Numbered from the stretch's first letter, positions 31,888 to 39,748 are shown. The stretch is 64,000 nt of DNA from Cellulosimicrobium marinum (GCF_020551945.1 NZ_JAJBZH010000005.1:62001-126000), one strand, 5' to 3'. Numbers and translations are program-made. The notes: generated from the sequence alone by a model not told the origin.

Positions 31888-31906
31888 TCCGCGGTGCTGC
31901 CGCGGA
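31888..31906 (-). terminator. Small hairpin after the YdjM-like gene
   Basis: TCCGCGG and CCGCGGA form a 7-bp stem around five bases, seven bases after the stop at 31913 on the minus strand. There is no T run on that strand. Confidence 0.4.
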
Positions 31907-31912
31907 CGGTCG

Positions 31913-32737
31913 TCAGGCGACGGCGACCGCGGTGTCGATGGCGGCGACGAGCCGGTCCCACGTGCCGAGGGTGTCGAAGCCCATCTGGTCGAGAGCCGAC
32001 CAGGTGAAGCCGACGACGGCGTACAGCCCGACCGCGGTCGCGAGCAGCCACTCCCGCACGGAGCCGGTGTCCCCGAGCAGGGGGACGGCGAAGCTCCCAC
32101 CAGGTCGCCACACGTCGTCGACGACGAGCGAGCGCCGCACCCAGCGCGGGGAGCGGAACTTTACGGGCCACAGCAGCGGGGCGCCGTTGGTCGTGAGGAC
32201 GTCGCCGAGGATGTGCACGGTGACGCCGATCCCGACGGCGACCGGCATCCAGTTCCACTCCTCGGGGGCGAAGAGCGCGACGAGCGCGGCGACCGTGAGC
32301 GACGTGAGCCAGGGAGCGAGCTTGCCGCGGCGCGTGAGCTTGAGCGCCTTGAGCGCGAGCGCGACGAGCAGGACGGTGAGGATCCCGGCGCCGACGTACA
32401 CGGTCCCGAACGACGCGGTCTCGACGGTGACGAGGCCCGCCGCCCACGCGAGCGCCGTGAACACGGCGATCCCGAGGAACGAGTGCGTGCCCTGCCGGTG
32501 CCCGCCGGCGACGGTCTCGACGGCGTCGGAGACCCACTCGCTCACCGGCGGCAGGGAGTGCGCGAACGTGCCGTTGTGGTGGTCGGCGTCCGGCAGGAGG
32601 GCCGCGCCGGCGCAGACGACGGCGCCCGTCATCACGCCGACGGAGGAGACGGGGTGCCAGCCGAGGGCGAACGGCGCGGTCGAGGTCACGGCGACCCACG
32701 CGGCGGCTCCCGACGCGGCGTGGTGGGCACCCATCAT
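31913..32737 (-). CDS. YdjM-family membrane protein (DUF457, metal-dependent hydrolase-like)
   Basis: 274 residues with about six membrane helices. The DUF457/YdjM pattern is clear: GAHHAASGAAAWV at the start, LLPDADHHNGTF, GGHRQGTHSFLG and HILGDVLTTNGAPLLWPV. The conserved His and Asp residues form a putative metal site like that of the phospholipase C/P1 nuclease fold. In E. coli YdjM is an SOS-induced inner membrane protein, but no LexA box is visible here. Two consecutive ATGs are possible starts; the first was used. Function in the cell is not known. Confidence 0.85.
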   Translation of the reverse strand: MMGAHHAASGAAAWVAVTSTAPFALGWHPVSSVGVMTGAVVCAGAALLPDADHHNGTFAHSLPPVSEWVSDAVETVAGGHRQGTHSFLGIAVFTALAWAAGLVTVETASFGTVYVGAGILTVLLVALALKALKLTRRGKLAPWLTSLTVAALVALFAPEEWNWMPVAVGIGVTVHILGDVLTTNGAPLLWPVKFRSPRWVRRSLVVDDVWRPGGSFAVPLLGDTGSVREWLLATAVGLYAVVGFTWSALDQMGFDTLGTWDRLVAAIDTAVAVA

Positions 32738-32928
32738 GGTGAGGCGGTCTCCTTCGGTCGGCTGCCGGGTTCGTCGGCGTCGGGCGGTGTGTCCGGAACG
32801 TCGGAACCCTACCGGGGGCACCCCACACCGTGGACAAGGTGGTCGCCGCACCTGAGGGTGACCGAGGAAAAGTGTGCCAAGCGAGGTCTTCACGCACCGG
32901 CCCCCGCGCGCGTCCTCGTCGCCCCCCG

Positions 32929-32934
32929 TAGCCT
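32929..32934 (+). promoter_or_regulatory. -10 element of a leaderless promoter
   Basis: TAGCCT, then six bases, then the ATG at 32941. There is no purine-rich ribosome site, so transcription probably starts at the A of the start codon. Confidence 0.6.
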
Positions 32935-32940
32935 CGACCG

Positions 32941-33378
32941 ATGCACCTGCGTACCGCGTCCGCCGTCGGGCTCGCCGCCCTGCTCGGGTCGTCCGGCGTG
33001 CTGCACCTCGTCCGCCCGCAGGTGTTCGAGCCGTTGATCCCGCACGGCCTCGGTCCGGCGAGGGCCTGGGTCGTGGGGAGCGGGCTGGCCGAGCTCGCGT
33101 GCGCGACCGCGCTCGTGCTGCCGCAGACACGCCGGGTCGGCGGGGCGGCCAGCGCCGCCCTGCTCGTCGGCGTCTTCCCGGGCAACGTGAAGATGGCCCT
33201 CGACTCCCGTCCCGGCGCGCGGTCCTGGGCCGGCAGGCCTGCTGTCGCGTGGGGCCGGCTGCCGCTCCAGGTGCCGCTCGTCGCGTGGGCGGTGTCCGTG
33301 GCGCGGGAGGCTCCCGGCCCTGGCCGGGCGCGCGTCGGCGCCCCCCACCGTGGACGAGGGGCGCCGACGGGTCGGTGA
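32941..33378 (+). CDS. DoxX-like membrane protein
   Basis: 145 residues with four hydrophobic helices. ASAVGLAALLGSSGVLHLVRP, LGPARAWVVGSGLAELACATALVLP and VGVFPGNVKMALD place it in the DoxX/DUF417-like group of small membrane proteins, sometimes linked to thiol redox stress. The function here is unknown. Leaderless start. Its last 15 codons lie inside the strong hairpin 33333-33369, so the carboxy end (VGAPHRGRGAPTGR) is encoded by terminator DNA. It converges on the zinc dehydrogenase gene, 3 bases between stops. Confidence 0.8.
   Translation: MHLRTASAVGLAALLGSSGVLHLVRPQVFEPLIPHGLGPARAWVVGSGLAELACATALVLPQTRRVGGAASAALLVGVFPGNVKMALDSRPGARSWAGRPAVAWGRLPLQVPLVAWAVSVAREAPGPGRARVGAPHRGRGAPTGR
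33333..33369. terminator. Bidirectional hairpin shared by convergent genes
   Basis: CGTCGGCGCCCC (33333-33344) pairs perfectly with GGGGCGCCGACG (33358-33369). It overlaps the end of the DoxX-like gene and lies 12 bases past the dehydrogenase stop. Confidence 0.7.
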
Positions 33379-33381
33379 CCG

Positions 33382-34524
33382 TCAGGCGGCCGGCTTGAGC
33401 AGCACCTTCGTCCAGCCGTCCTCACGCGCGTCGAAGTGCGCGTACGCGTCCGCGGCCTCGCCGAGACCGAGCTCGTGCGAGACGATGAACGAGGGCCGCG
33501 CCCGGCCGGCGACGATGAGGTCGCGCAGCTGGCGGTTGTAGCGCATGACCGGCGCCTGGCCGGTGCCCATGTGCTGGCCCTTGGTGAAGAAGGTGCCGTA
33601 GTCCCAGCCGATCCGGCCCTGCTGGGCGCCCTCGTCGGCCGCGCCCGGGTCCTGCGGCACGTAGACGCCGACGACGCCGATGCCTCCCGTCGCGCGCACG
33701 ACCTGGACGAGGTTGTCGAGCACGAGCTCGGGGTGCTCCTCGCCGGACGGGTCGTGCGCCTGGTAGCCGACCGCCTCGACGCCGCTGTCGACGCCGCGGC
33801 CGAGCGTGGCGTCCATGATCTGCTCGACCGGGTCGCCGGCCGAGAAGTCGATCCCCTGCGCGCCGATCTCCTCGGCGAGGCGCAGCCGGTCGGGCTCCTT
33901 GTCGACGACGAAGACGCGAGCGGCACCGCGGATCAGCGCGCTGTGGGCCGCCATGAGCCCGACGGGCCCGCCGCCGAAGACCGCGACGTCGTCACCGGGG
34001 GAGACGCCGGCGAGCTCGGTGCCGTGCCAGCCCGTGGGGAAGATGTCGGACAGCATCGTGAAGTCGTTCTCGTGGTCCGTGCCCTCGGGCAGCTCCAGGA
34101 GGTTGAAGTCCGCGTAGGGCACGCGCAGTACCTCGGCCTGACCGCCGTCGTACGGGCCCATGTTGGCGTAGCCGTAGGCGGCGCCCGCCATGCCCTCGGT
34201 CGGGTTGGTCCGCAGGCAGAACGACGTCCAGCCCGCGATGCAGTTGCGGCACGTGCCGCACGCGATGTTGAACGGGACGCTCACGCGGTCGCCGACCTTG
34301 ACACGGCCGACGGCGCCGCCCACCTCCTCGACGATCCCCATGTTCTCGTGGCCGAGGACCTTGCCCTCCTCGACGGCGGTCCGCCCCTCGTACATGTGCA
34401 GGTCGGAGCCGCAGATGTTCGTGGTCGTGATCCGGACCAGGGCGTCGGTGGGCTCCTCGACCCGGGCGTCCGGGACGTCGGTGACCTCGACCTGCTTCGG
34501 TCCGCGGTAGACGACGGCGCGCAT
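33382..34524 (-). CDS. Zinc-dependent dehydrogenase, formaldehyde dehydrogenase-like
   Basis: 380 residues of the medium-chain dehydrogenase family. The catalytic zinc site is CGSDLHMYEG with GHENMG; the structural zinc Cys cluster is in CGTCRNCIAGWTSFC; the NAD site is VAVFGGGPVGLMAAHSA with an acidic residue (DKEPD) that favours NAD. The inserted segment GYANMGPYDGGQAEVLRVPYADFN is typical of glutathione-independent formaldehyde dehydrogenase (FdhA-like) proteins. It probably oxidises formaldehyde or a small alcohol. A strong GGAGGACC lies ahead of the ATG. Single-gene unit. Confidence 0.9.
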   Translation of the reverse strand: MRAVVYRGPKQVEVTDVPDARVEEPTDALVRITTTNICGSDLHMYEGRTAVEEGKVLGHENMGIVEEVGGAVGRVKVGDRVSVPFNIACGTCRNCIAGWTSFCLRTNPTEGMAGAAYGYANMGPYDGGQAEVLRVPYADFNLLELPEGTDHENDFTMLSDIFPTGWHGTELAGVSPGDDVAVFGGGPVGLMAAHSALIRGAARVFVVDKEPDRLRLAEEIGAQGIDFSAGDPVEQIMDATLGRGVDSGVEAVGYQAHDPSGEEHPELVLDNLVQVVRATGGIGVVGVYVPQDPGAADEGAQQGRIGWDYGTFFTKGQHMGTGQAPVMRYNRQLRDLIVAGRARPSFIVSHELGLGEAADAYAHFDAREDGWTKVLLKPAA

Positions 34525-34682
34525 CGTGGTCCTCCTCGTGTCGGTGGGCCGCCCGGTCGTCCGGGCGGCCCAGCCATCGTGCGCACGGGACGCGGCGGTT
34601 CGCACGTCCTCCGACGGCAGGCCGCCGGAGGGCGTGCGCCCGAATTCTTGGCGTGCATTTCCGAGGAGCTCTCGAAAGAGGG

Positions 34683-34711
34683 TTGTGCCGCGCCGGGGCG
34701 TGCCGTACGGT
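34683..34711 (+). promoter_or_regulatory. Candidate sigma-70-type promoter for a small unit
   Basis: TTGTGC (34683-34688), a 17-base spacer, and TACGGT (34706-34711). It is followed by a 42-codon frame with ribosome site and then a terminator with a T run, so it probably drives a short transcript of about 235 bases. Confidence 0.5.
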
Positions 34712-34776
34712 AATCCTCGGTTCGCCGACGGCGGGCCGTCACGTCCCGAGAGCCTGAACCGGAGAGGAGCGGCGCC

Positions 34777-34905
34777 GTGCGTGAGTCCTTCTGGTCCGGC
34801 GAGCGTCGTCCCGCCGACCGCAGCGCGCGACCGTCCTCGGTGCCGAGCGTCGACCATCTGCGCGACGCCCGCTCTCTCGCGCCCTCCGGACAACCCGTCG
34901 ACTGA
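34777..34905 (+). CDS. Candidate small protein (42 aa) in a short transcription unit
   Basis: The frame starts GTG CGT GAG TCC, seven bases after GGAGAGGAG, and ends TGA at 34905. The product is basic at first (ESFWSGERRPADRSARP) then polar; it has one Trp and no Cys. A promoter-like pair lies at 34683-34711 and an intrinsic terminator 18 bases after the stop, which makes a self-contained unit. I do not recognise the product. It could also be a small RNA with a fortuitous frame. The pseudo-tRNA and rtcB follow downstream. Confidence 0.5.
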   Translation: MRESFWSGERRPADRSARPSSVPSVDHLRDARSLAPSGQPVD

Positions 34906-34923
34906 CGCTCGCGTCGACCGACG

Positions 34924-34954
34924 GGCCGTTCCGGGAAGTTCCGGGACGGCCTTT
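34924..34954 (+). terminator. Intrinsic terminator
   Basis: GGCCGTTCCGG (34924-34934) pairs with CCGGGACGGCC (34941-34951) with one G-T pair, loop of six, and TTTCT follows. This is the most canonical terminator in the window. Confidence 0.8.
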
Positions 34955-34985
34955 CTCATGCACTCCGACATCAGTCGGGTGCGCA

Positions 34986-35012
34986 ATTCTTGCGATTCTT
35001 CTCGCCATTCTT
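34986..35012. repeat. AT-richer patch with three ATTCTT repeats
   Basis: ATTCTT occurs at 34986, 34995 and 35007, and once more at 34644. The patch is notably AT-rich for this chromosome and lies between the small unit's terminator and the pseudo-tRNA/rtcB genes, so it may hold the rtcB promoter or an activator site. No clear -35/-10 pair can be named. Confidence 0.5.
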
Positions 35013-35119
35013 GCCGGTGTCGTGCGTGCATTGTCCGCGCGGCGTGGTGAATGCACGGCGAGCGACTCGTCAAGCGCCGGACGCCTCGCGTCCCGTCTGC
35101 CCGACGTGAAAGGGCACCA

Positions 35120-35190
35120 GCGCACGTAGCTCAGCGGCAGAGCACCGGCCCGTCGGCCGGCGGACGAGGGTTCGACCCCCTCCGCGCGCA
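35120..35190 (+). ncRNA. tRNA-like RNA with degenerate anticodon arm, upstream of rtcB
   Basis: 71 bases fold as a tRNA. Acceptor 35120-35126/35183-35189 has six of seven pairs (one A-C mismatch); U8 and A9 are present; the D arm is GCTC/GAGC with A14, GG18-19 and A21; the T arm GAGGG/CCCTC encloses TTCGACC; the discriminator is A. The anticodon arm, however, forms a 6-bp stem CCGGCC/GGCCGG (35145-35150, 35155-35160) with only the tetraloop CGTC, so no seven-base anticodon loop exists. CCA is not encoded. It ends 61 bases before rtcB on the same strand. It may be an RNA-repair substrate, sensor or leader for RtcB. It is probably not a decoding tRNA. Confidence 0.75.
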
Positions 35191-35251
35191 CACCGTCCCG
35201 CCGGTCCGGCGGGCGCCACAACCCGACACCCGACCCGAGGAGGTCATCACC

Positions 35252-36484
35252 GTGAGCACCGAGGCCCACGCGTTCCCCGTCCCGCTGTCCGGAGCCAAGG
35301 CCCCCACGCTCATGTGGGCGCACGAGCACGAGGTCGAGCCGGCGGCGCTCCAGCAGCTGCGCAACATCGCCGGGCTGCCGTGGGTCGAGGGTGTGCGCGT
35401 CATGCCCGACGTCCACCTCGGCAAGGGTGCGACGGTGGGCTCGGTGATCGCGATGCGCGACGCGGTCTCGCCGAACGCCGTCGGCGTGGACATCGGGTGC
35501 GGCATGATCGGCGTGCGCACGTCGCTCACGGTCGAGGACCTGCCGGACGACCTGCACACGATCCGCTCCCGCATCGAGGCGGCGATCCCGGTCGGCTTCC
35601 ACGCGCACGACGACCCCGTCGACGTGCGGCGGCTGCGCGCGATCGCGGGGAACGGCCCGGCCGAGGTCGGGCGGGGGGCGGACGCGTTCTGGGCGCGCTT
35701 CGACGCGCTGCACGGCCGGGTGTCCGACATCGAGATCCGTGCGCGCCGCCAGCTCGGAACGCTTGGCGGAGGCAACCACTTTGTGGAGTTGTGTTCGGAT
35801 CGGTCTGGTTCTGTGTGGCTCCAGTTGCACTCAGGTTCGCGCAACATCGGCAAGACGCTCGCCGAGCAGCACGTCGCCGTCGCGAAGCGGCTCGAGCACA
35901 ACCAGGGCCTGGTCGACCGCGAGCTCGCGGTCTTCCTCGGCGGCACGCCGGAGATGGACGCCTACCTGTCCGACCTGTGGTGGGCGCAGGAGTACGCGGC
36001 CCGTTCGCGCGCGGTGATGATGACGCTCGTCGTCGACGCGGTCCGGGCGTCGTTCGCGGACCGCGAGGTCACGTTCGAGGAGGCGGTCAACGTGCACCAC
36101 AACTACGTCGCGGTGGAGCAGGTCGACGGCCAGGACCTCGTCGTCACCCGCAAGGGCGCGATCCGCGCCGGTGCGGGCGACCTCGGCCTCATCCCGGGCT
36201 CGATGGGCACGGGGTCGTACATCGTGCGGGGCCTCGGCAACCCCCGGTCGTACTGGTCGGCCTCGCACGGCGCCGGCCGCCGGATGTCGCGCACGAAGGC
36301 GAAGAAGACCTTCACGCTCGACGACCTCGCGGCGCAGACGGCGGGCGTCGAGTGCCGCAAGGACGCCGGGGTGCTCGACGAGATCCCCGGCGCGTACAAG
36401 GACCTCGACGCGGTGATCGCCGCGCAGTCCGACCTCGTCGAGGTCGTCGCACGCCTCACGACGCTCCTCTGCGTCAAGGGCTGA
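35252..36484 (+). CDS. rtcB: RNA-splicing ligase RtcB
   Basis: 410 residues. RtcB joins 2',3'-cyclic phosphate or 3'-phosphate and 5'-OH RNA ends using GTP and Mn2+. Seen here: RVMPDVHLGKGATVGSV, NAVGVDIGCGMIGVRT (the metal-binding Cys), LGGGNHFVEL (His metal ligand and Asn), LQLHSGSRNIG, LGLIPGSMGTGSYIV, and the guanylylated His in SASHGAGRRMSR. GAGGAGG eight bases upstream fixes the GTG. A tRNA-like element lies just upstream. Bases 35755-35838, coding for the GGGNH to HSGSR region, are only 57% GC (48 of 84) and use rare A/T-ending codons, unlike the rest. Confidence 0.95.
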   Translation: MSTEAHAFPVPLSGAKAPTLMWAHEHEVEPAALQQLRNIAGLPWVEGVRVMPDVHLGKGATVGSVIAMRDAVSPNAVGVDIGCGMIGVRTSLTVEDLPDDLHTIRSRIEAAIPVGFHAHDDPVDVRRLRAIAGNGPAEVGRGADAFWARFDALHGRVSDIEIRARRQLGTLGGGNHFVELCSDRSGSVWLQLHSGSRNIGKTLAEQHVAVAKRLEHNQGLVDRELAVFLGGTPEMDAYLSDLWWAQEYAARSRAVMMTLVVDAVRASFADREVTFEEAVNVHHNYVAVEQVDGQDLVVTRKGAIRAGAGDLGLIPGSMGTGSYIVRGLGNPRSYWSASHGAGRRMSRTKAKKTFTLDDLAAQTAGVECRKDAGVLDEIPGAYKDLDAVIAAQSDLVEVVARLTTLLCVKG

Positions 36485-36501
36485 CGCCGCGGCAACCCCG
36501 C

Positions 36502-36543
36502 GGGCACCGTCGGCGTCGGGACGCCCCGACGTCGACGGTGCCC
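36502..36543. terminator. Bidirectional hairpin after rtcB
   Basis: The 19-base arm 36502-36520 pairs with 36525-36543, one G-T pair. It lies between rtcB and the convergent ABC permease gene and can serve both. Confidence 0.8.
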
Positions 36544-36548
36544 GGCGC

Positions 36549-37439
36549 TCACGACGACACGTCCGCCGTCGTGAACCGGCTCCACGCGAGCGCACCGAAG
36601 ACCGCCGCCCACGCCGCCTGCACGGCGAGGCCCTGGCCGAGCACGCCGAGGTCGACCTGGGCGCGCAGGAGCTCGCCGACGTCGAGCCAGTGGTGGGTGA
36701 GCAGCGCGCCGTGCACGACCGACAGCTGGGGGAGCGCGTCGAGCACGCCCGAGACGATGGCGACGACGACGGTCGCCGCCATCGCGGCGACCGGCACCTC
36801 GGTCAGGGTGGAGAAGAACAGCCCGACCGCGACGAGCCCGGTGAGGGACAGCCCGACGTACGCGACGATCGCCGCGGTGCGGGCCACGCCCTCGGCCGTG
36901 GACACCGTGTCGCCGGAGAGCAGGGTGACCTCGCCGACACCGAAGAAGGCCGCACCGGTGACCAGCCCGGACAGGGCGATCACGGCGACGGTGCAGCCGG
37001 CGAACACGAGCGCGGCGAGCGCCTTCGCGGCGAGGAGGCGCGTCCGCGGCACGGGGACGAGCAGGAGGTAGCGCAGCGTTCCTGCCTGGGCCTCGCCGGC
37101 CACGGCGTCACCCGCGACGATGCCCACCACCAGCGGGAGCAGCAGGGGCAGGCACGCGACGAGCGCGGTGAGCACGAGGAAGAGGCCGTTGCCGGTGACG
37201 CGGTCGAGGAACGGCGGCCCTCCGGCGGCGACGGCGGTGTCCTGGGTGACGAGGACGACGGTGCCGATGAGGACGGGGACGAGCGCGAGCCCGGCCAGCA
37301 GGACGAGGTTGCGCCGCCGTCCCAGGACCAGGCGGAGCTCGCTGGCCAGCAGCCGCGCGAAGGCGCCGCGCGACCGGGCGGGCGCCGACCCCTGCCCGAC
37401 CGGGTGCTGGGTGTCGGGCGACGCGTCACCGGGCGACAT
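36549..37439 (-). CDS. ABC-2 type transporter, permease
   Basis: 296 residues with six hydrophobic helices. RLLASELRLVLGRRRNLVLLAG at the start and the GEAQAGTLRYLLLVPVPRTRLLAAKALAAL segment (coupling helix of ABC-2 permeases) identify the type. It overlaps the ATPase gene by 14 bases. Together they form an exporter, perhaps of a drug, lipid or lantibiotic-like peptide. Substrate not readable. Last gene of the three-gene operon with the LolA/RseB-like protein. Confidence 0.87.
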   Translation of the reverse strand: MSPGDASPDTQHPVGQGSAPARSRGAFARLLASELRLVLGRRRNLVLLAGLALVPVLIGTVVLVTQDTAVAAGGPPFLDRVTGNGLFLVLTALVACLPLLLPLVVGIVAGDAVAGEAQAGTLRYLLLVPVPRTRLLAAKALAALVFAGCTVAVIALSGLVTGAAFFGVGEVTLLSGDTVSTAEGVARTAAIVAYVGLSLTGLVAVGLFFSTLTEVPVAAMAATVVVAIVSGVLDALPQLSVVHGALLTHHWLDVGELLRAQVDLGVLGQGLAVQAAWAAVFGALAWSRFTTADVSS

Positions 37440-38385
37440 CGAAGCCCTCCCCGGTGAGCTCGACGAACAGGTTCTCCAGGCTGGGTCGGCGGACCTCGAG
37501 CCCGACGAGGTCGAGCCCCGCGCCCACCATGGCGGCCGAGATCTTCTCCGGGGCGACGAGGCCCTGGCGCGCGGACAGCGCCGTGCCGTCGACCCGGACG
37601 TCGCGGAGGCCGAGGTCGCCGAGGAGCCGGGCGGCGCCGTCGACGTCGCTGGGCGTGGTGCTCACGACCACCGTCGCCTCCTCGCCCGCGGCGAGCTGTT
37701 CCGGCGGTCCCTGGACGAGGAGCCTGCCGCGGCTCATGATCCCGACGTGGGTGCACACCTGCTCGACCTCGCCGAGGAGGTGCGACGAGACGAGGACGGT
37801 CGTGCCGCCGTCGGCCAGCTCGCGCAGGAGGTGGCGCACCTCCCGGGTGCCCTGGGGGTCGAGCCCGTTGGTCGGTTCGTCGAGCACGAGCAGGTCGCGC
37901 GGTCGCAGGAGGGCCGCGGCGAGCCCGAGGCGCTGCTTCATGCCGAGGGAGTACTGCCGGAACGGCTTGCGGGCCGCCGCGGCGAGCCCGACCCGGTCGA
38001 GGGCCGCGGCCGCCCGGCGGTCCCGGGTCCGGGGGTCGGCGGTCGCGTCCACGGCGTCGAGCCGGTCGAGGTTCGCGCGCCCCGACAGGTAGGGGTGGAA
38101 GCCCGGCCCCTCGACGAGCGCGCCGACCCGGGGCAGGACGCGCGGGCCCGCAGCGGGCATCGGCTCCCCGAGGAGCGCGGCGGTGCCCGACGTCGGCGCG
38201 ACCAGCCCCAGCACCATGCGCAGGGTGGTCGTCTTCCCGGACCCGTTCGGCCCGAGGAAGCCGTAGACGGCGCCGCGGGGCACCTCGAGGTCGACGCCGT
38301 CCACGGCCACCTGGCCCGACCGGAAGCGCTTGGTGAGCCCGTGGGTGCGCACGGCGGGCGCCGACGCCGCGACGTCGCCCGTCAT
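37426..38385 (-). CDS. ABC-2 type transporter, ATP-binding protein
   Basis: 319 residues. Walker A LGPNGSGKTT, signature YSLGMKQRL, Walker B LLVLDEPTNGLDPQG and switch VLVSSHLLGE are all intact. The carboxy 80 residues are the DUF4162-like extension common in drug-exporter ATPases. The start ATG overlaps the stop of the RseB/LolA-like gene (ATGA), and its own end overlaps the permease. A complete half-size exporter with the permease. Confidence 0.94.
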   Translation of the reverse strand: MTGDVAASAPAVRTHGLTKRFRSGQVAVDGVDLEVPRGAVYGFLGPNGSGKTTTLRMVLGLVAPTSGTAALLGEPMPAAGPRVLPRVGALVEGPGFHPYLSGRANLDRLDAVDATADPRTRDRRAAAALDRVGLAAAARKPFRQYSLGMKQRLGLAAALLRPRDLLVLDEPTNGLDPQGTREVRHLLRELADGGTTVLVSSHLLGEVEQVCTHVGIMSRGRLLVQGPPEQLAAGEEATVVVSTTPSDVDGAARLLGDLGLRDVRVDGTALSARQGLVAPEKISAAMVGAGLDLVGLEVRRPSLENLFVELTGEGFDVAR

Positions 38386-39644
38386 GCGAGGTCGCGCAGG
38401 ACCTCGGCGGGCACGGCCCCGGCGAGGACGCGGCCGTCGTCCGTCACGAGCACCGACAGGAGCGCCGAGGACAGCAGGCGGCCCTCGGGGACCTCCTCGG
38501 TGAGCTGCTCGTACAGCGCCGCGGCGTCGATCTCGGGCAGGGCCGGACCGGTGCCGTCCTCGCCGACCAGCTCGCCGTAGAGGTCCTGCGCACCGGCGGA
38601 GCCGAAGCTGCGCTCGAGCCCGGGCAGCGCGGACGCGGAGGCGGGGTCGCCCGCGAGCAGACCGGCGACGTCCACGCCCTCGACCGCGACGACCGTCTCC
38701 CAGCCCGACCCGTGCACCGAGACGCCTTCGGGCGCCCCCGTCAGCGCCTCGGGACCGGCCGCCGAGCGGTCCGCCGGCTCCGGCAGCGGGACCTCGACCT
38801 CGCGCGTGGCCGCACCCGCGGGTGCGGAGAAGTCGAAGACGGCGTCGTCGGGCGTCGCGAACGACACGTCCGTGAACCCGATCTCCAGGGCGGGCGTCTG
38901 CGCGTCCTGCGTGCTCCAGACCTGGACCCGCAGGGGCGTGGACGTCTCCGCGTCGACCGCGACGAGCACGCGCTCCACGAGCGTGCCGTGGGTGCGCGGG
39001 ACGAGGCCCAGCTGGTAGGAGTCGCGCCCCGCGACCTCGGTCGCCGAGCCGACCGACACGTCGGTCGACAGCGCCGCGTACGCGAGGAGCGCGTCCGCGG
39101 CCTGGGCCGGCGTCGGGAGGTCGCCCGCGACGTCGGGCGCGGTGCCGGAGCGCGCGGCCTCGTCGAGCTCGGAGTAGGCCGCCAGGTCGTCCGGCGAGAC
39201 CGTGTAGTGCACGACCTCGTCGTCGCGGCTGGAGTACGTCCAGGCCTCGGGTCCGTCCCGCACGACGGAGTACTCCGACAGGTCGCCCAGCAGCGCCGCG
39301 CGGGAGCGGTCCTCGCCGTCTGTCCACAGGCGGACGGTCGAGCTGCCTCCGAGCAGGTCGAGCGGGCTCGCGCCCTGCAGCTCCTCGAGCGGCAGGTCCG
39401 GCAGGCCCAGCCGGGCGGTGTGCACCACCGTCCCCGACAGCGGGACGCGGTCGGCCTCCGCGACCCTGGCCAGCAGCTCGGCGGGGGTGAGCTCGGGGAG
39501 GTCGGAGCCGGCGGAGGCCACGAGCGACGGTGCGGCGAACGCGCCGGCGACGACGGCGCCGACCGCGACCGGGACGGCCCAGCGGGCACGGCGGGACGGT
39601 CCGCGAGCGGGCGCGGGGGACGGGCTGACGGGTTCGGCGGTCAT
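38382..39644 (-). CDS. RseB/LolA-like extracytoplasmic protein
   Basis: 420 residues. One N-terminal membrane helix (about 25-48, uncleaved or a signal) is followed by SGTVVHTARLGLPDL and GPEAWTYSSRDDEVVHY, the concave beta-sheet start of the LolA/RseB (MucB) fold, then LVERVLVAVDAETSTPLRVQV and EIGFTDVSFATPDD. The rest (270-420) is a second domain with TEEVPEGRLLSSALLSVLVTDDGRVLAG. Such proteins bind lipids or regulate anti-sigma factors; actinobacterial members are commonly beside ABC exporters and two-component systems, as here. First gene of the exporter operon, divergent from a response regulator 104 bases away. Confidence 0.75.
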   Translation of the reverse strand: MTAEPVSPSPAPARGPSRRARWAVPVAVGAVVAGAFAAPSLVASAGSDLPELTPAELLARVAEADRVPLSGTVVHTARLGLPDLPLEELQGASPLDLLGGSSTVRLWTDGEDRSRAALLGDLSEYSVVRDGPEAWTYSSRDDEVVHYTVSPDDLAAYSELDEAARSGTAPDVAGDLPTPAQAADALLAYAALSTDVSVGSATEVAGRDSYQLGLVPRTHGTLVERVLVAVDAETSTPLRVQVWSTQDAQTPALEIGFTDVSFATPDDAVFDFSAPAGAATREVEVPLPEPADRSAAGPEALTGAPEGVSVHGSGWETVVAVEGVDVAGLLAGDPASASALPGLERSFGSAGAQDLYGELVGEDGTGPALPEIDAAALYEQLTEEVPEGRLLSSALLSVLVTDDGRVLAGAVPAEVLRDLA

Positions 39645-39748
39645 GGCGACACCGTGGCACAGCTCACCTGTGGTCACGCTGAGAGGCGACGACGCACCCG
39701 GCGCTCTCCACCGCGCGGTCGCGGCGGCCGGGGTGCCATGCTGGCGGC

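Noticed and set aside
35120-35190. Calling the element upstream of rtcB a normal decoding tRNA
   Set aside because: Its anticodon arm leaves at most a six-base loop and pairs best with four loop bases, so no anticodon can be assigned; it is listed as a tRNA-like RNA instead.
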